A stretch of DNA of 64,000 nt from Flavihumibacter sp. UBA7668 (GTDB lineage Bacteria; Bacteroidota; Bacteroidia; Chitinophagales; Chitinophagaceae): the NCBI RefSeq assembly GCF_002483205.1, contig NZ_DLHM01000004.1, positions 776,962-840,961 of the forward strand, in the 5' to 3' direction. The first letter of the stretch is position 1; each line of letters starts with the position of its first letter. Under the pieces are notes generated by a model. It ran no database searches, was not told where the DNA came from, and saw only the letters and a program-made list of their open reading frames with translations. Made by a program: the position numbers and the translations under genes. This document shows positions 25,232-34,250 of the stretch, one piece after another.

Positions 25232-27343
25232 ATGAAATTGTTTCCAGAATCGGCGGTAGTTCAACTGGAGTTTGAAAAAATCAAGACCCTTTTAGAAGCG
25301 CATTGCAAAACAGAATATGCCCGTTTGAAGGCGAAAGAACTCAGGATTCATACCCGGCTAAGTTTTATTGAAACCGAACTCAGGCAAACGCATGAGTTCA
25401 GGACTCTGCTGCAGAACAGCCTTTATTTTCCCAACGATTTTGTCCTAAATCTGGCGAAGGAGCTTAAACTTTTAGGTATTCCCGGCGCTGTTTTATCAGG
25501 CGAGCAATTTGTTGAAATCCGCAAACTGGCGGAGAATATGGAGCGAATCTTCCGGTGGTTTGATAAGGAGAGAAGGGAAATTTATCCCGGACTGGTGAAG
25601 GTAATTGAAGGCAGTTATTATGAAAAAGCGATTCAGGCTTCCATCCAGGAAGTTTTGGATGAGAATGGAAACGTGCTGGATCATGCATCGGAAGATCTGC
25701 GGCGGATCCGGATCAGTCTGTATAAAAAAAGAGCTGATCTGCGCAGGGTGTTCGAACGGGTAATTCAAAAACTCAATAAGCAGGGATATCTGGCAGATAT
25801 TGAAGAATCTTTCCTCAATGGCCGGCGGGTGGTAGCCATTTTTGCAGAACAGAAACGTCTGATAAAGGGGATTTTGCATGGAGAGAGTGATACCCGAAAA
25901 ACAGCCTTTATTGAACCGGAAGAAACCATCGAACTGAATAATGAAGTGTATTCACTCGAAAATGAAGAAAGCAGGGAAGTTTACCGAATACTTCGTACCC
26001 TTACCGCCCATTTATCCACCCATGCTGAATTATTAAAAACCTATCTGGAGATCTGCGGAGAATATGATTTTATTCGGTCCAAAGCCCGGTTTGCCGAGGA
26101 CTACAATGGTGAATATCCGGTAGTGGTGGACAAAGCGCATATCCATCTGGTAAAAGCCTATCATCCTCTTCTGTTCATTTACAACAAACGAACGCAGAAA
26201 CCTACTATTCCCGTAAGTCTTACTCTGGATGAAAAGAACCGGGTACTGGTTATAAGCGGACCGAATGCCGGTGGAAAAACGGTGACCATGAAAACCGTTG
26301 GATTAAACCAGATGATGGTTCAGGCGGGATTGCTGGTTCCTGTACATCCCTCCTCCATATTTGGGATTTTCAAACAACTTCTGATTCATATCGGTGATAC
26401 CCAGAGTCTGGAGTTCGAATTGAGTACCTATAGTTCGCACCTCAAAAACATGAAACATTTCATGGAGGTGGCTAATGGAAAAACATTGTTTTTTATTGAT
26501 GAACTGGGTAGTGGATCTGATCCAAACTTAGGGGGAGCTTTTGCGGAAGTGATCATGGAAGAACTGGCGAGAAAACATGCCATGGGTATTGTTACCACAC
26601 ATTACCTCAACCTTAAAGTGATGGCCAATAAAACGCCGGGAATTATTAATGCGGCGATGGCATTCGACGAACAAAATCTCCTTCCCTTATATAAGTTGAT
26701 TATAGGCAAACCCGGATCCTCCTACACATTTTCCATTGCACAGAGAATTGGGCTGGATAAACGATTGATTGATCGTGCAAGAAGCATGGTGGATGAGGAT
26801 CATTTCCGTTTGGATAAACTGTTGAACCGTACCGAACAGGATTTGCGTGAAGTGGAACAGAAAGAGAAAGAACTCAACAAATTATTACGTGAAAATGAAC
26901 GCCTGAAAAAAGAGATGGAACAGGTTATGAATAAGGAGAAACATCTCCAGCAGGTGGAAATCTTAAAGCATCAGAATAAAGTAACGGAAGACCGGATAAC
27001 CTACCTTAAAGATATGGATCGGAAAATCAAACAGATCCTGATCGAATGGAAAAAAACAGACGACAAAGAAAAAGTGATGAAGGAAATGTTCTCCCTCTTA
27101 TTTAAAAAAGACGAGAACAAAGTGGTGAATAAACTGCAGAAAAAAATCGAATCCAAATTTGATGAAGTGGCCGGCGAAATTGTTGTTGGCAGCAAAGTGA
27201 AAATGAAACGCAATCACCAGGTTGGCGAAGTGATCGAGATACGCGGTAAACGAGCCGTTGTAAAAATCGGCCTCCTGCCCATGCAGGTTGATTTGAAGGA
27301 TCTGGTTACAGTGAAGGAGAAAAGGGAGGAAAGGGGGGCATAG
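25232..27343 (+). CDS. MutS2-family ATPase lacking a C-terminal Smr domain
   Basis: 703 residues. The N-terminal core and clamp regions are followed by the MutS ATPase: Walker A GPNAGGKT at 343-350, IGDTQSLEFELSTYSSHL, Walker B FFIDELGSGSDP, and the TTHY switch. A long coiled coil (NRTEQDLREVEQKEKELNK onward) precedes a KOW-like beta domain (VVGSKVKMKRNHQVGEVIEI) where the protein stops. Typical MutS2 goes on to an Smr nuclease domain, absent here. A role in recombination control or ribosome rescue is known for the family; which applies is unclear. Confidence 0.88.
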   Translation: MKLFPESAVVQLEFEKIKTLLEAHCKTEYARLKAKELRIHTRLSFIETELRQTHEFRTLLQNSLYFPNDFVLNLAKELKLLGIPGAVLSGEQFVEIRKLAENMERIFRWFDKERREIYPGLVKVIEGSYYEKAIQASIQEVLDENGNVLDHASEDLRRIRISLYKKRADLRRVFERVIQKLNKQGYLADIEESFLNGRRVVAIFAEQKRLIKGILHGESDTRKTAFIEPEETIELNNEVYSLENEESREVYRILRTLTAHLSTHAELLKTYLEICGEYDFIRSKARFAEDYNGEYPVVVDKAHIHLVKAYHPLLFIYNKRTQKPTIPVSLTLDEKNRVLVISGPNAGGKTVTMKTVGLNQMMVQAGLLVPVHPSSIFGIFKQLLIHIGDTQSLEFELSTYSSHLKNMKHFMEVANGKTLFFIDELGSGSDPNLGGAFAEVIMEELARKHAMGIVTTHYLNLKVMANKTPGIINAAMAFDEQNLLPLYKLIIGKPGSSYTFSIAQRIGLDKRLIDRARSMVDEDHFRLDKLLNRTEQDLREVEQKEKELNKLLRENERLKKEMEQVMNKEKHLQQVEILKHQNKVTEDRITYLKDMDRKIKQILIEWKKTDDKEKVMKEMFSLLFKKDENKVVNKLQKKIESKFDEVAGEIVVGSKVKMKRNHQVGEVIEIRGKRAVVKIGLLPMQVDLKDLVTVKEKREERGA

Positions 27344-27420
27344 GAGGAAGGGAAAAAGGAGAAAGAGGGAAAAAAGGAAAAGTGGGAGGCATTTTTCCGA
27401 CGGGTAAATGAAGGAGAGAA
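27317..27420 (+). repeat. Purine-rich low-complexity tract at the 3' end of mutS2
   Basis: GGAGAAAAGGGAGG-type sequence starts within the last codons of mutS2 (KEKREERGA) and continues past the stop for about 70 bases, again purine-rich on the sense strand. It is interrupted near 27390 by TTTTTCCGACGGGT, which resembles part of the CACCCGACGGGTG palindromes. Confidence 0.65.
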
Positions 27421-27449
27421 TAGAATGGAGCCGTCTAAGAGCCAGAAAG

Positions 27450-27545
27450 GATAGAGAAACAATAATGGATCGATAAAGAAAGGATATAGAAACGACGAAC
27501 AAACGATATAGAATCGATATAGAAACAATATAGAACGACAAATAA
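27450..27545 (+). repeat. Degenerate GATATAGAAAC tandem repeat
   Basis: Six or so imperfect units around GATATAGAAAC(GA) with variable spacers: GATAGAGAAAC, GATAAAGAAAG, GATATAGAAAC, GATATAGAATC, GATATAGAAAC and ATATAGAAC. No open frame uses it convincingly. It lies between mutS2 and a decayed membrane-protein frame. Confidence 0.65.
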
Positions 27546-27583
27546 CAATATTAATATTATATGCTGTCCACTTTATTTAACTA

Positions 27584-27908
27584 CTATTTACATAAAAAGT
27601 AGGCAATCAGAAAAATTGGTAAACCAACAAGCGCAATAAAAATAAAAATCGAGCCAACTGAAAAAAAGTCATCTTTTTTATTAAATCTATCAATTATTGC
27701 CAGACGTTTACCCGATGGAAAAAACCGGCAGTTTGCTCACATAACCAAGATGAAAAAGTATTTTATGTATTGAAAGCAGGTACAGGCAAAAAATAATGAA
27801 TACAGCCAGAAGAGCAGTGAAGGCGGGTTCTTCGTAGTAGGTTTTGAAAATCCTATAAAAGAAATAAAATTCTTTTTTTTCAACTATTCCATGCAGAAAT
27901 AGCGTCAT
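27584..27908 (-). pseudogene. Small membrane protein ORF with an apparent frameshift
   Basis: Two minus-strand frames join into one plausible protein of about 108 residues. The first part starts at 27908 (MTLFLHGIVEKKEF), has a hydrophobic helix (TALLAVFIIFCLYLLSIHK) and runs to KLPVF near a six-T run at 27719-27724, where its frame soon meets a stop. The other frame continues with PSGKRLAIIDRFNKKDDFFS and a second helix (FIFIALVGLPIFLIAYF) to a stop at 27584. Both halves look coding. It could be a real decay or a base-calling error. Family unknown. Confidence 0.5.
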
Positions 27909-28047
27909 GGGTGTGCAGCGGGTGACATACATCATCGGCATTGCGGAACTAAAGGTACCCCCCGGGCTGCTGTGCAAAACAGCCAGACCGAACAAATCGC
28001 AATATGTACGATTAGGGGGTGTTTCAAATTATCTGCTCGTCCAAATT

Positions 28048-28093
28048 ATCAGATCGCCCACTTTTTACTTTCTACTTTTGACTTTTTACTTCC
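28048..28093 (-). repeat. Purine-rich (sense) AAAAGT tract after the CBS gene
   Basis: Plus-strand ACTTTTTACTTTCTACTTTTGAC-like sequence reads as AAAAGTAGAAAGTAAAAAGT on the minus strand, directly after the stop of the CBS-domain gene. It is the fourth such 3' tract in the window. Confidence 0.6.
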
Positions 28094-28525
28094 TCAAGAG
28101 TGAATATAGGATTGCAGATGCGAAATCGTTTCCTGCTGGTTTGCAATAATTGATTTGATCACGTCATTCACCGATACAATCCCCACCAGGTAATCATTGT
28201 TGAAAACAGGCAGATAGCGGATATTATTGGCCGACATTAACTGCATACAGTCGTCGATCGTGCTATCCGGACTCAAACGGGGCAAATCCGTAGACATGAT
28301 ATCATGCACTTTCGTATCAGTGGAGGATTTTCCTTTCAGGATTACTTTACGCGCATAATCGCGTTCTGTCATGATGCCACTGTATTGTCCCTCTGGATCA
28401 ATAACCAGAATGGAACCGATATTATGATCGCTCATAATTTTGAGCGCATCAAGAACGGTTGTGTTGGGAACCACACTTACCAGGTGCCTGTTCTTGCGGG
28501 CGAGGATGTCTGCTACTTTTTGCAT
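28094..28525 (-). CDS. CBS-domain pair protein
   Basis: 143 residues made of two tandem CBS motifs, a fold that binds adenosine nucleotides to regulate partners. Repeat one covers about 17-60 (PNTTVLDALKIMSDHNIGS...GIMTERDYARKV). Repeat two covers about 80-130 (LSPDSTIDDCMQLMSANNIRYLPVFN...GIVSVNDVIK). There is no other domain and no leader. It is divergent from the glycosidase at 28625; the partner is unknown. Confidence 0.9.
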   Translation of the reverse strand: MQKVADILARKNRHLVSVVPNTTVLDALKIMSDHNIGSILVIDPEGQYSGIMTERDYARKVILKGKSSTDTKVHDIMSTDLPRLSPDSTIDDCMQLMSANNIRYLPVFNNDYLVGIVSVNDVIKSIIANQQETISHLQSYIHS

Positions 28526-28624
28526 ACTGAAACTTTAGAGTTCTGATTAAGTTACATATTTATTCTGAAAAAAGCGAAAAGCCCCTGAGTCCTTATCTTT
28601 ACCCCCGAACCGAAACAGCAAGAG

Positions 28625-31231
28625 ATGAATGTAGAGCAGCAGCGAATAAACGACCCTAAGTGGAAAAAGTGGGGACCTTATGTATCTGATCGTCAATGGG
28701 GTACGGTGCGGGAAGACTACAGCGAGGATGGTAATACCTGGGAATATGTAACCTATGATATGGCCCGATCTTATGCCTACCGCTGGGGAGAGGATGGAAT
28801 TGGTGGAATCTCGGATCACCATCAATCACTTTGCTTTTCCCTTGGCCTCTGGAATAAAAAAGATCCCTGGATAAAGGAACGGCTGTTTGGATTAACCGGT
28901 CCGCGTGGCAACCATGGAGAGGATGTAAAGGAACTCTATTATTACCTTGATTCCACTCCCACGCATTCATACATGAAGATGCTGTACAAATATCCGCAGC
29001 AGGCATTTCCATATGACCAGCTCTATGCGGAAAATGATCGCCGCAGCAGGGAGGAAGCCGAATACGAATTACTGGATACCGGAATTTTTGACAACGGCGA
29101 TTATTTTGATGTATTTCTGGAATATGCAAAGGCTGGCCCAACAGATATTCTGATCAAAATTTCAGTTGCCAATCGCCATAAAGAAGCAGCGGCCATTTCT
29201 TTGTTGCCAACTATCTGGTTTCGCAATACCTGGTCCTGGGGCAGGGATGATTATAAACCGGAAATGCATGCAGAAGGTTCCACTATCGTATCAGAACACA
29301 AGAAATTGGGTAAGTATCATCTCTATTGCAATGGTAATCCTGAATTGCTGTTTTGCGAAAACGAAACCAATGCCAAGCGGCTTTATGGCAAAAAAGGCAT
29401 TCAGCCAACAGCCAAGGATGGGATCAATGATTATATCGTACAGCGCAAACGTACCGTAGTCAACAAGAATAAAACAGGCACCAAGGCAGCAGCCCATTAT
29501 AACCTCATGGTTCGGGCTGGAGAAACCATCACAGTTCAGTTGCGACTCAGCAAAGATGCACTGGACTATCCGTTTCATGATTATGATGCCATTTTCTGGC
29601 AGCGGATGGCAGAGGCGGATGCTTTTTATGCAGACAAACAACGGGTGGTTCATAACCAGGAGGATCGTATGATCCAGCGGCAGGCTTTTGCCGGTATGTT
29701 ATGGAGTAAACAGTTTTATTATTACGATGTAGAGCAGTGGATGCAGGGTGATCCGAATAAACCAGCACCACATAACCGCGCCTGGGGAAGAAACAATGAC
29801 TGGGCCCACCTCAATAATGCCGATATAATTTCTATGCCGGATAAATGGGAATATCCCTGGTATGCGGCATGGGATCTGGCTTTTCACTGCATACCACTGG
29901 CCTATCTTGATCCTGCATTTACCAAAAGTCAACTGGTTTTACTTACCAAGGAATGGTATATGCATCCAAATGGTCAATTCCCGGCCTATGAATGGAATCT
30001 GGGGGATGTAAATCCGCCTGTGCATGCATGGGCTACCTGGCGGGTATATGAAATTGATAAAATCAATAATGGGGGTAAGGGCGATTTGCAGTTTCTGGAA
30101 TCGGTCTATCATAAATTATTGCTGAATTTCACCTGGTGGGTTAACCGAAAAGACCATGATGGTAATAATATCTTTCAGGGAGGTTTCCTTGGATTGGATA
30201 ATATCGGCGTTTTTGATCGCAGTGCACCCTTACCAGGCGGCGGACACCTGGAACAGAGCGATGGTACTTCCTGGATGGCTATGTATTGCCTGAATCTGTT
30301 ACGCATTTCGCTTGAGCTGGCTAAACATAACCATGTGTATGCCGATATGGCTACCAAATTCTTTGAACATTTTGTCTATATCGCGAAAGCCATGAACAGT
30401 TTCGGAGAAAAAGGAAATGGTTTATGGGATGAGGATGATCAGTTCTTTTATGATGTGTTAAAAAAACCGGATGGATCAGAGCAAAAACTTCGGGTGCGTT
30501 CCATGGTGGGTATCATTCCACTTTTTGCCGTAGAAGTTATCGAACACGAATTGTTTGAGCAGATTCCTGAATTTGTTGAACGGATGGAATGGTTTCTCAA
30601 GCATAAATCCTCCTATGCATCAGTGATTTCTGAATGGTCGAATATGCTCTCAAATTCAAAACACCTCTTATCGCTGATTCGTGCGGATAAACTGGTAGCA
30701 ATTCTTACCCGTCTGCTGGATGAATCAGAATTTCTTAGTGAATATGGGCTGAGAGCCCTCTCAAAATACCACGAAGAACATCCCTATGAAATAAAAGTAG
30801 ACGGGAATCGATTTGGTGTAAAGTATCTTCCGGCAGAATCTGATAGCAGTATGTTTGGCGGTAATTCCAACTGGCGGGGACCTATCTGGTTTCCCATGAA
30901 TTACCTTTTAATTGAATCTCTGCAGCGCTATCATTTTTATTATGGGGATGCATTGAAAGTGGAATATCCAACCGGCAGCGGAAAATTTATGACCCTCGAT
31001 CAGGTGGCAGATGAACTTTCAAAAAGATTATTGAAATTATTCCGGACCGATGAACAGGGAAGAAGGGCGGTTTTTGGCCATTATGAAATCCTTCAAAAAG
31101 ATCCCTATTTTAAAGATTATATCCTTTTCTACGAATATTTTCATGGTGATAATGGAAGAGGAGCGGGGGCATCCCACCAAACTGGCTGGACCGGTCTGGT
31201 TTCAAAATTATTACATCCGAGACATGGTTAA
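28625..31231 (+). CDS. Large glycosidase, GH63/MGH1-like (six-hairpin) family
   Basis: 868 residues without signal peptide, so probably cytoplasmic. The sequence has the (alpha/alpha)6 glycosidase look of GH63-type enzymes: EDGIGGISDHHQSLCFSLGLWN, WNLGDVNPPVHAWATWRVYE, FLGLDNIGVFDRS, LEQSDGTSWMAMYCLNLL and GGNSNWRGPIWFPMNYLL. Related enzymes act on glucosyl- or mannosyl-glycerate or trim glucose from glycans; the substrate here is not decidable. It leads a four-gene operon, with the P1 peptidase 2 bases downstream. Confidence 0.85.
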   Translation: MNVEQQRINDPKWKKWGPYVSDRQWGTVREDYSEDGNTWEYVTYDMARSYAYRWGEDGIGGISDHHQSLCFSLGLWNKKDPWIKERLFGLTGPRGNHGEDVKELYYYLDSTPTHSYMKMLYKYPQQAFPYDQLYAENDRRSREEAEYELLDTGIFDNGDYFDVFLEYAKAGPTDILIKISVANRHKEAAAISLLPTIWFRNTWSWGRDDYKPEMHAEGSTIVSEHKKLGKYHLYCNGNPELLFCENETNAKRLYGKKGIQPTAKDGINDYIVQRKRTVVNKNKTGTKAAAHYNLMVRAGETITVQLRLSKDALDYPFHDYDAIFWQRMAEADAFYADKQRVVHNQEDRMIQRQAFAGMLWSKQFYYYDVEQWMQGDPNKPAPHNRAWGRNNDWAHLNNADIISMPDKWEYPWYAAWDLAFHCIPLAYLDPAFTKSQLVLLTKEWYMHPNGQFPAYEWNLGDVNPPVHAWATWRVYEIDKINNGGKGDLQFLESVYHKLLLNFTWWVNRKDHDGNNIFQGGFLGLDNIGVFDRSAPLPGGGHLEQSDGTSWMAMYCLNLLRISLELAKHNHVYADMATKFFEHFVYIAKAMNSFGEKGNGLWDEDDQFFYDVLKKPDGSEQKLRVRSMVGIIPLFAVEVIEHELFEQIPEFVERMEWFLKHKSSYASVISEWSNMLSNSKHLLSLIRADKLVAILTRLLDESEFLSEYGLRALSKYHEEHPYEIKVDGNRFGVKYLPAESDSSMFGGNSNWRGPIWFPMNYLLIESLQRYHFYYGDALKVEYPTGSGKFMTLDQVADELSKRLLKLFRTDEQGRRAVFGHYEILQKDPYFKDYILFYEYFHGDNGRGAGASHQTGWTGLVSKLLHPRHG

Positions 31232-31233
31232 CA

Positions 31234-32409
31234 ATGAAACGATTTAGTCAGATTTTCCTGATAGCAGGCTGTTTTTTTGCTGAAGCGAAGCTCTCTGCAC
31301 AGGTCAAAAAAGAAGGCGCTGTTTTTGAACCTCTGTCAGCCCGGCAGCTTGGGCTTCAGGTTGGTGTGATGGAACCCGGGAAATGGAATGCCATTACTGA
31401 TGTGGCAGGTGTGAAAGTGGGTCATCGCACCTTACTAAAAGGAGATTCGGTTCGCACAGGTGTCACCGTTATATTGCCCCATGACGGAAATCTTTTTCAG
31501 GAAAAAGTACCTGCTGCCGTTTTTGTAGGAAATGGGTTTGGAAAGCTGGCAGGTACTACACAGTTGATGGAATTGGGCAATCTTGAAACCCCCATTGCAC
31601 TAACCAATACTTTAAGTGTTCCTGTGGCAATGGAGGCGGTGGTTGAATATACACTGAAACAATCCGGTAATGAAGGGGTGCAATCAGTCAATGCGGTGGT
31701 TGGTGAAACCAATGATGGCTGGCTGAATGATATCCGCGGAATGCATGTACAAAAGTCGGATGTAATACAGGCGATTTCAACGGCTGCATCAGGGAAAATA
31801 GAACAGGGCAGTGTAGGTGCAGGTACCGGAACGGTTTGTTTTAATTATAAAGGAGGAATTGGAACGGCTTCAAGAAAATTGCCGGCAAGTTTGGGTGGTT
31901 ATACGGTTGGAGTATTAGTACAAAGCAATTTTGGTGGTGTATTGCAGATTGATGGTGTGCCGGTGGGGGAAATCTGGAAACAGTTCTCCTTTAGCAATCA
32001 TTTGCAAAACAGGGTTGATGGCTCCTGTATGATAGTTGTGGCTACGGATGCACCACTTGATAGCAGAAATCTGGAACGGCTGGCTAAACGGGCATTTATG
32101 GGACTGGCGAAAACAGGTGGAATAGCCTCCAATGGAAGTGGTGATTATGTGCTTGCGTTCTCAACATTCAGCGGGAATCGCGTTTTCCATCAGCCCAAAG
32201 ACAGGGTTCAAGTGATTCAGGTGCTGGGAAATGACGCAATGTCGCCTTTGTTTATGGCTGCCATCGAGTCAACCGAAGAAGCCATTCTGAATTCCCTGTT
32301 TCTTTCAGGTCCGGTAACCGGTTTTAAAGGTCACGCGGTAGAATCTATCCCCCTTCTCAAACTGAAAGCCTTATTAATTGAACATAAAAAAATCCCTGCT
32401 TTCAAATGA
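31234..32409 (+). CDS. P1 family peptidase (DmpA/L-aminopeptidase D-esterase type), exported
   Basis: 391 residues with a Sec-like leader (IFLIAGCFFAEAKLSAQ). The family is an Ntn-type hydrolase processed between Gly and Ser; the likely nucleophile is the Ser of SNGSGDYVLAFST. Other motifs are ITDVAGVKVGHRTL, AVVGETNDGWLNDI and KGGIGTASR. It would cleave N-terminal residues, possibly D- or beta-amino acids, from peptides. The stop overlaps the next start by ATGA. Confidence 0.9.
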   Translation: MKRFSQIFLIAGCFFAEAKLSAQVKKEGAVFEPLSARQLGLQVGVMEPGKWNAITDVAGVKVGHRTLLKGDSVRTGVTVILPHDGNLFQEKVPAAVFVGNGFGKLAGTTQLMELGNLETPIALTNTLSVPVAMEAVVEYTLKQSGNEGVQSVNAVVGETNDGWLNDIRGMHVQKSDVIQAISTAASGKIEQGSVGAGTGTVCFNYKGGIGTASRKLPASLGGYTVGVLVQSNFGGVLQIDGVPVGEIWKQFSFSNHLQNRVDGSCMIVVATDAPLDSRNLERLAKRAFMGLAKTGGIASNGSGDYVLAFSTFSGNRVFHQPKDRVQVIQVLGNDAMSPLFMAAIESTEEAILNSLFLSGPVTGFKGHAVESIPLLKLKALLIEHKKIPAFK

Positions 32410-33224
32410 ATTATGCATATATCAATGGAAATTTCTGTGCTGCGGAAGCTGCCTCCATCGGCATTCAGGATATGGCGCTTCAACGGGCATATGGGATGTT
32501 TGATTATTTTAAAATAATGGCCGGACAGCCTATATTTCTCGAGGATCATCTGGATCGGTTCTGGGAGTCTGCGCGTCAGCTTCGATTACCGATTGCGGTT
32601 ACAAAACAGGAGCTAACGACCGCTATTTTAAAATTGATTCAGCTTAATCAGTGGTATGAAGCCGGGATCCGTTTAACACTTACTGCCGGATATGCAGCAG
32701 ACGGGTATTCCATTGATCAGCCCAACCTGATAATGAACGGACAGTCCATTCAATTGCCGGGATCCATTTCTGAAAACGGACTGAAGCTGGTTGCACATAA
32801 TCATATCCGACAATTACCACAAATCAAAAGCATTGACTACCTGATGGCAGTTTATTTACAGGATAAAGTAAAAGCAGCCGGAGCGAATGAATTGCTGTAT
32901 CATCAGCATGGATGGATCAGTGAATGTCCAAGAGCGAATGTTTTCATCATCACCGATCAGGGAGTGCTGGCAACTCCGGCTGAAGGAATATTAAATGGTA
33001 TTACAAGAAAAAAAGTGCTGCAGGTGGCAGCGCCATTAATGCCTATTGAAATCAGGCCAGTTCATCTGGATGAATTCAAAACTGCGAGGGAAGCATTCAT
33101 CAGCAGTACCACAAAAATTGTTCATCCTGTCTTTGCTATAGACGGCAATCTTATTGGTACTGGTAAAACAGGAGAACTGAGCCGAACTTTATTTGATGCA
33201 TATCTTCAATTATTACCGGCATGA
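32406..33224 (+). CDS. Class IV aminotransferase (PLP)
   Basis: 272 residues of the branched-chain/D-amino-acid aminotransferase or aminodeoxychorismate lyase superfamily. The PLP lysine is K141 in IKSIDYLMAV; GWISECPRANVFII carries the conserved Glu, and GILNGITRKKVL binds the phosphate. Specificity cannot be assigned; a D-amino-acid or branched-chain role would suit its place after a peptidase. It overlaps both neighbours by four bases, indicating translational coupling. Confidence 0.87.
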   Translation: MNYAYINGNFCAAEAASIGIQDMALQRAYGMFDYFKIMAGQPIFLEDHLDRFWESARQLRLPIAVTKQELTTAILKLIQLNQWYEAGIRLTLTAGYAADGYSIDQPNLIMNGQSIQLPGSISENGLKLVAHNHIRQLPQIKSIDYLMAVYLQDKVKAAGANELLYHQHGWISECPRANVFIITDQGVLATPAEGILNGITRKKVLQVAAPLMPIEIRPVHLDEFKTAREAFISSTTKIVHPVFAIDGNLIGTGKTGELSRTLFDAYLQLLPA

Positions 33225-34192
33225 ACCGAATTGATCGCCTGACAGCTATTTTGATTCATCTGCAATCTCGCCGCCTGGTCAAAGCCCAGGAAATAGCCGA
33301 TCGCTTTAATATCAGTTTACGTACCGTTTACAGGGATGTGAAAGCTATTGAAGAATCAGGAGTGCCGGTAATTGGGGAAGCAGGACAGGGGTATTCCATT
33401 ATGGAAGGGTACCGCTTACCACCAGTTATGTTTACTAAAGAAGAAGCGCTCTCCTTTCTCACTGCAGAAAAACTGGTGGAAAAATTTACGGATGCTGGAA
33501 CCCGTGATTCCTTTCAGTCGGCCATGTATAAGGTAAGGGCTGTACTTCGATCCAGTGAAAAAGACCTGCTGGAAAATGTGGAAAGTTTTATTGAGGTATT
33601 TCGGCAGTGTACTACCACTTCAGCTGCAGAACCGGATTCAAGGTTGCAGCAAACTATTCTGAAAAGTGTGGCTTCCCGGAAATCCGTAAAAATTCAATAT
33701 TTCTCCAATTATAAAAGAGAAAAAACCAGCCGGTTGATTGAACCCCTGGGCTTGTTTTTTATGAGCAATCAATGGCACCTGATTGCCTATTGCCGGATGC
33801 GGCAGGATTATAGGGATTTTCGTCTGGATCGGATTTCTGACCTGCAGATTTCTGAAGAACCCTATTCCAAAAAACACATTACCCTTCAGGAATATCTGCA
33901 AAAGGAGCAGAATGACCTGCCGCTGACGGAAGTGGTCATTCAACTGCCCAAAAAATACATTCATTATCTGGGCGATCAGAAATATTATATGGGTCTAATT
34001 AGGGAAACTGATCTGGGTGAATGTTTTGAACTGCAGTTCATGACACCCTCCCTGATGGGCTTCGCCAGATGGATAATTATGTTTGGGGATGTGGTAACCA
34101 TAGCTCAGCCTGCCCAATTGATTGAAAAACTGGCCGCACTGGCGCAATCGGTTGTAGATAAAATACAATCGGTTTCAGGTACTTTCGAATAG
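33221..34192 (+). CDS. HTH-WYL transcriptional regulator (YafY family)
   Basis: 323 residues. The N-terminal winged helix-turn-helix (RLTAILIHLQSRRLVKAQEI, FNISLRTVYRDVKAIEESG) is followed by a WYL ligand-sensing domain from about 140 (KSVKIQYFSNYKREKTSRLI, EPLGLFFMSNQWHLIAYC, DFRLDRISDLQ) and the WCX C-terminal extension. It is the last gene of the glycosidase-peptidase-aminotransferase operon and may regulate it; that is inference from position. Confidence 0.9.
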   Translation: MNRIDRLTAILIHLQSRRLVKAQEIADRFNISLRTVYRDVKAIEESGVPVIGEAGQGYSIMEGYRLPPVMFTKEEALSFLTAEKLVEKFTDAGTRDSFQSAMYKVRAVLRSSEKDLLENVESFIEVFRQCTTTSAAEPDSRLQQTILKSVASRKSVKIQYFSNYKREKTSRLIEPLGLFFMSNQWHLIAYCRMRQDYRDFRLDRISDLQISEEPYSKKHITLQEYLQKEQNDLPLTEVVIQLPKKYIHYLGDQKYYMGLIRETDLGECFELQFMTPSLMGFARWIIMFGDVVTIAQPAQLIEKLAALAQSVVDKIQSVSGTFE

Positions 34193-34250
34193 GGATGCTC
34201 TGTTTTGGATCTGTTCCGGGAGCTTAAATTTGCCTCTATAATTAGATCGT

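Noticed and set aside
27450..27545. Possible CRISPR array
   Set aside because: Units are short, degenerate and unevenly spaced, with no unique spacers and no cas genes nearby.
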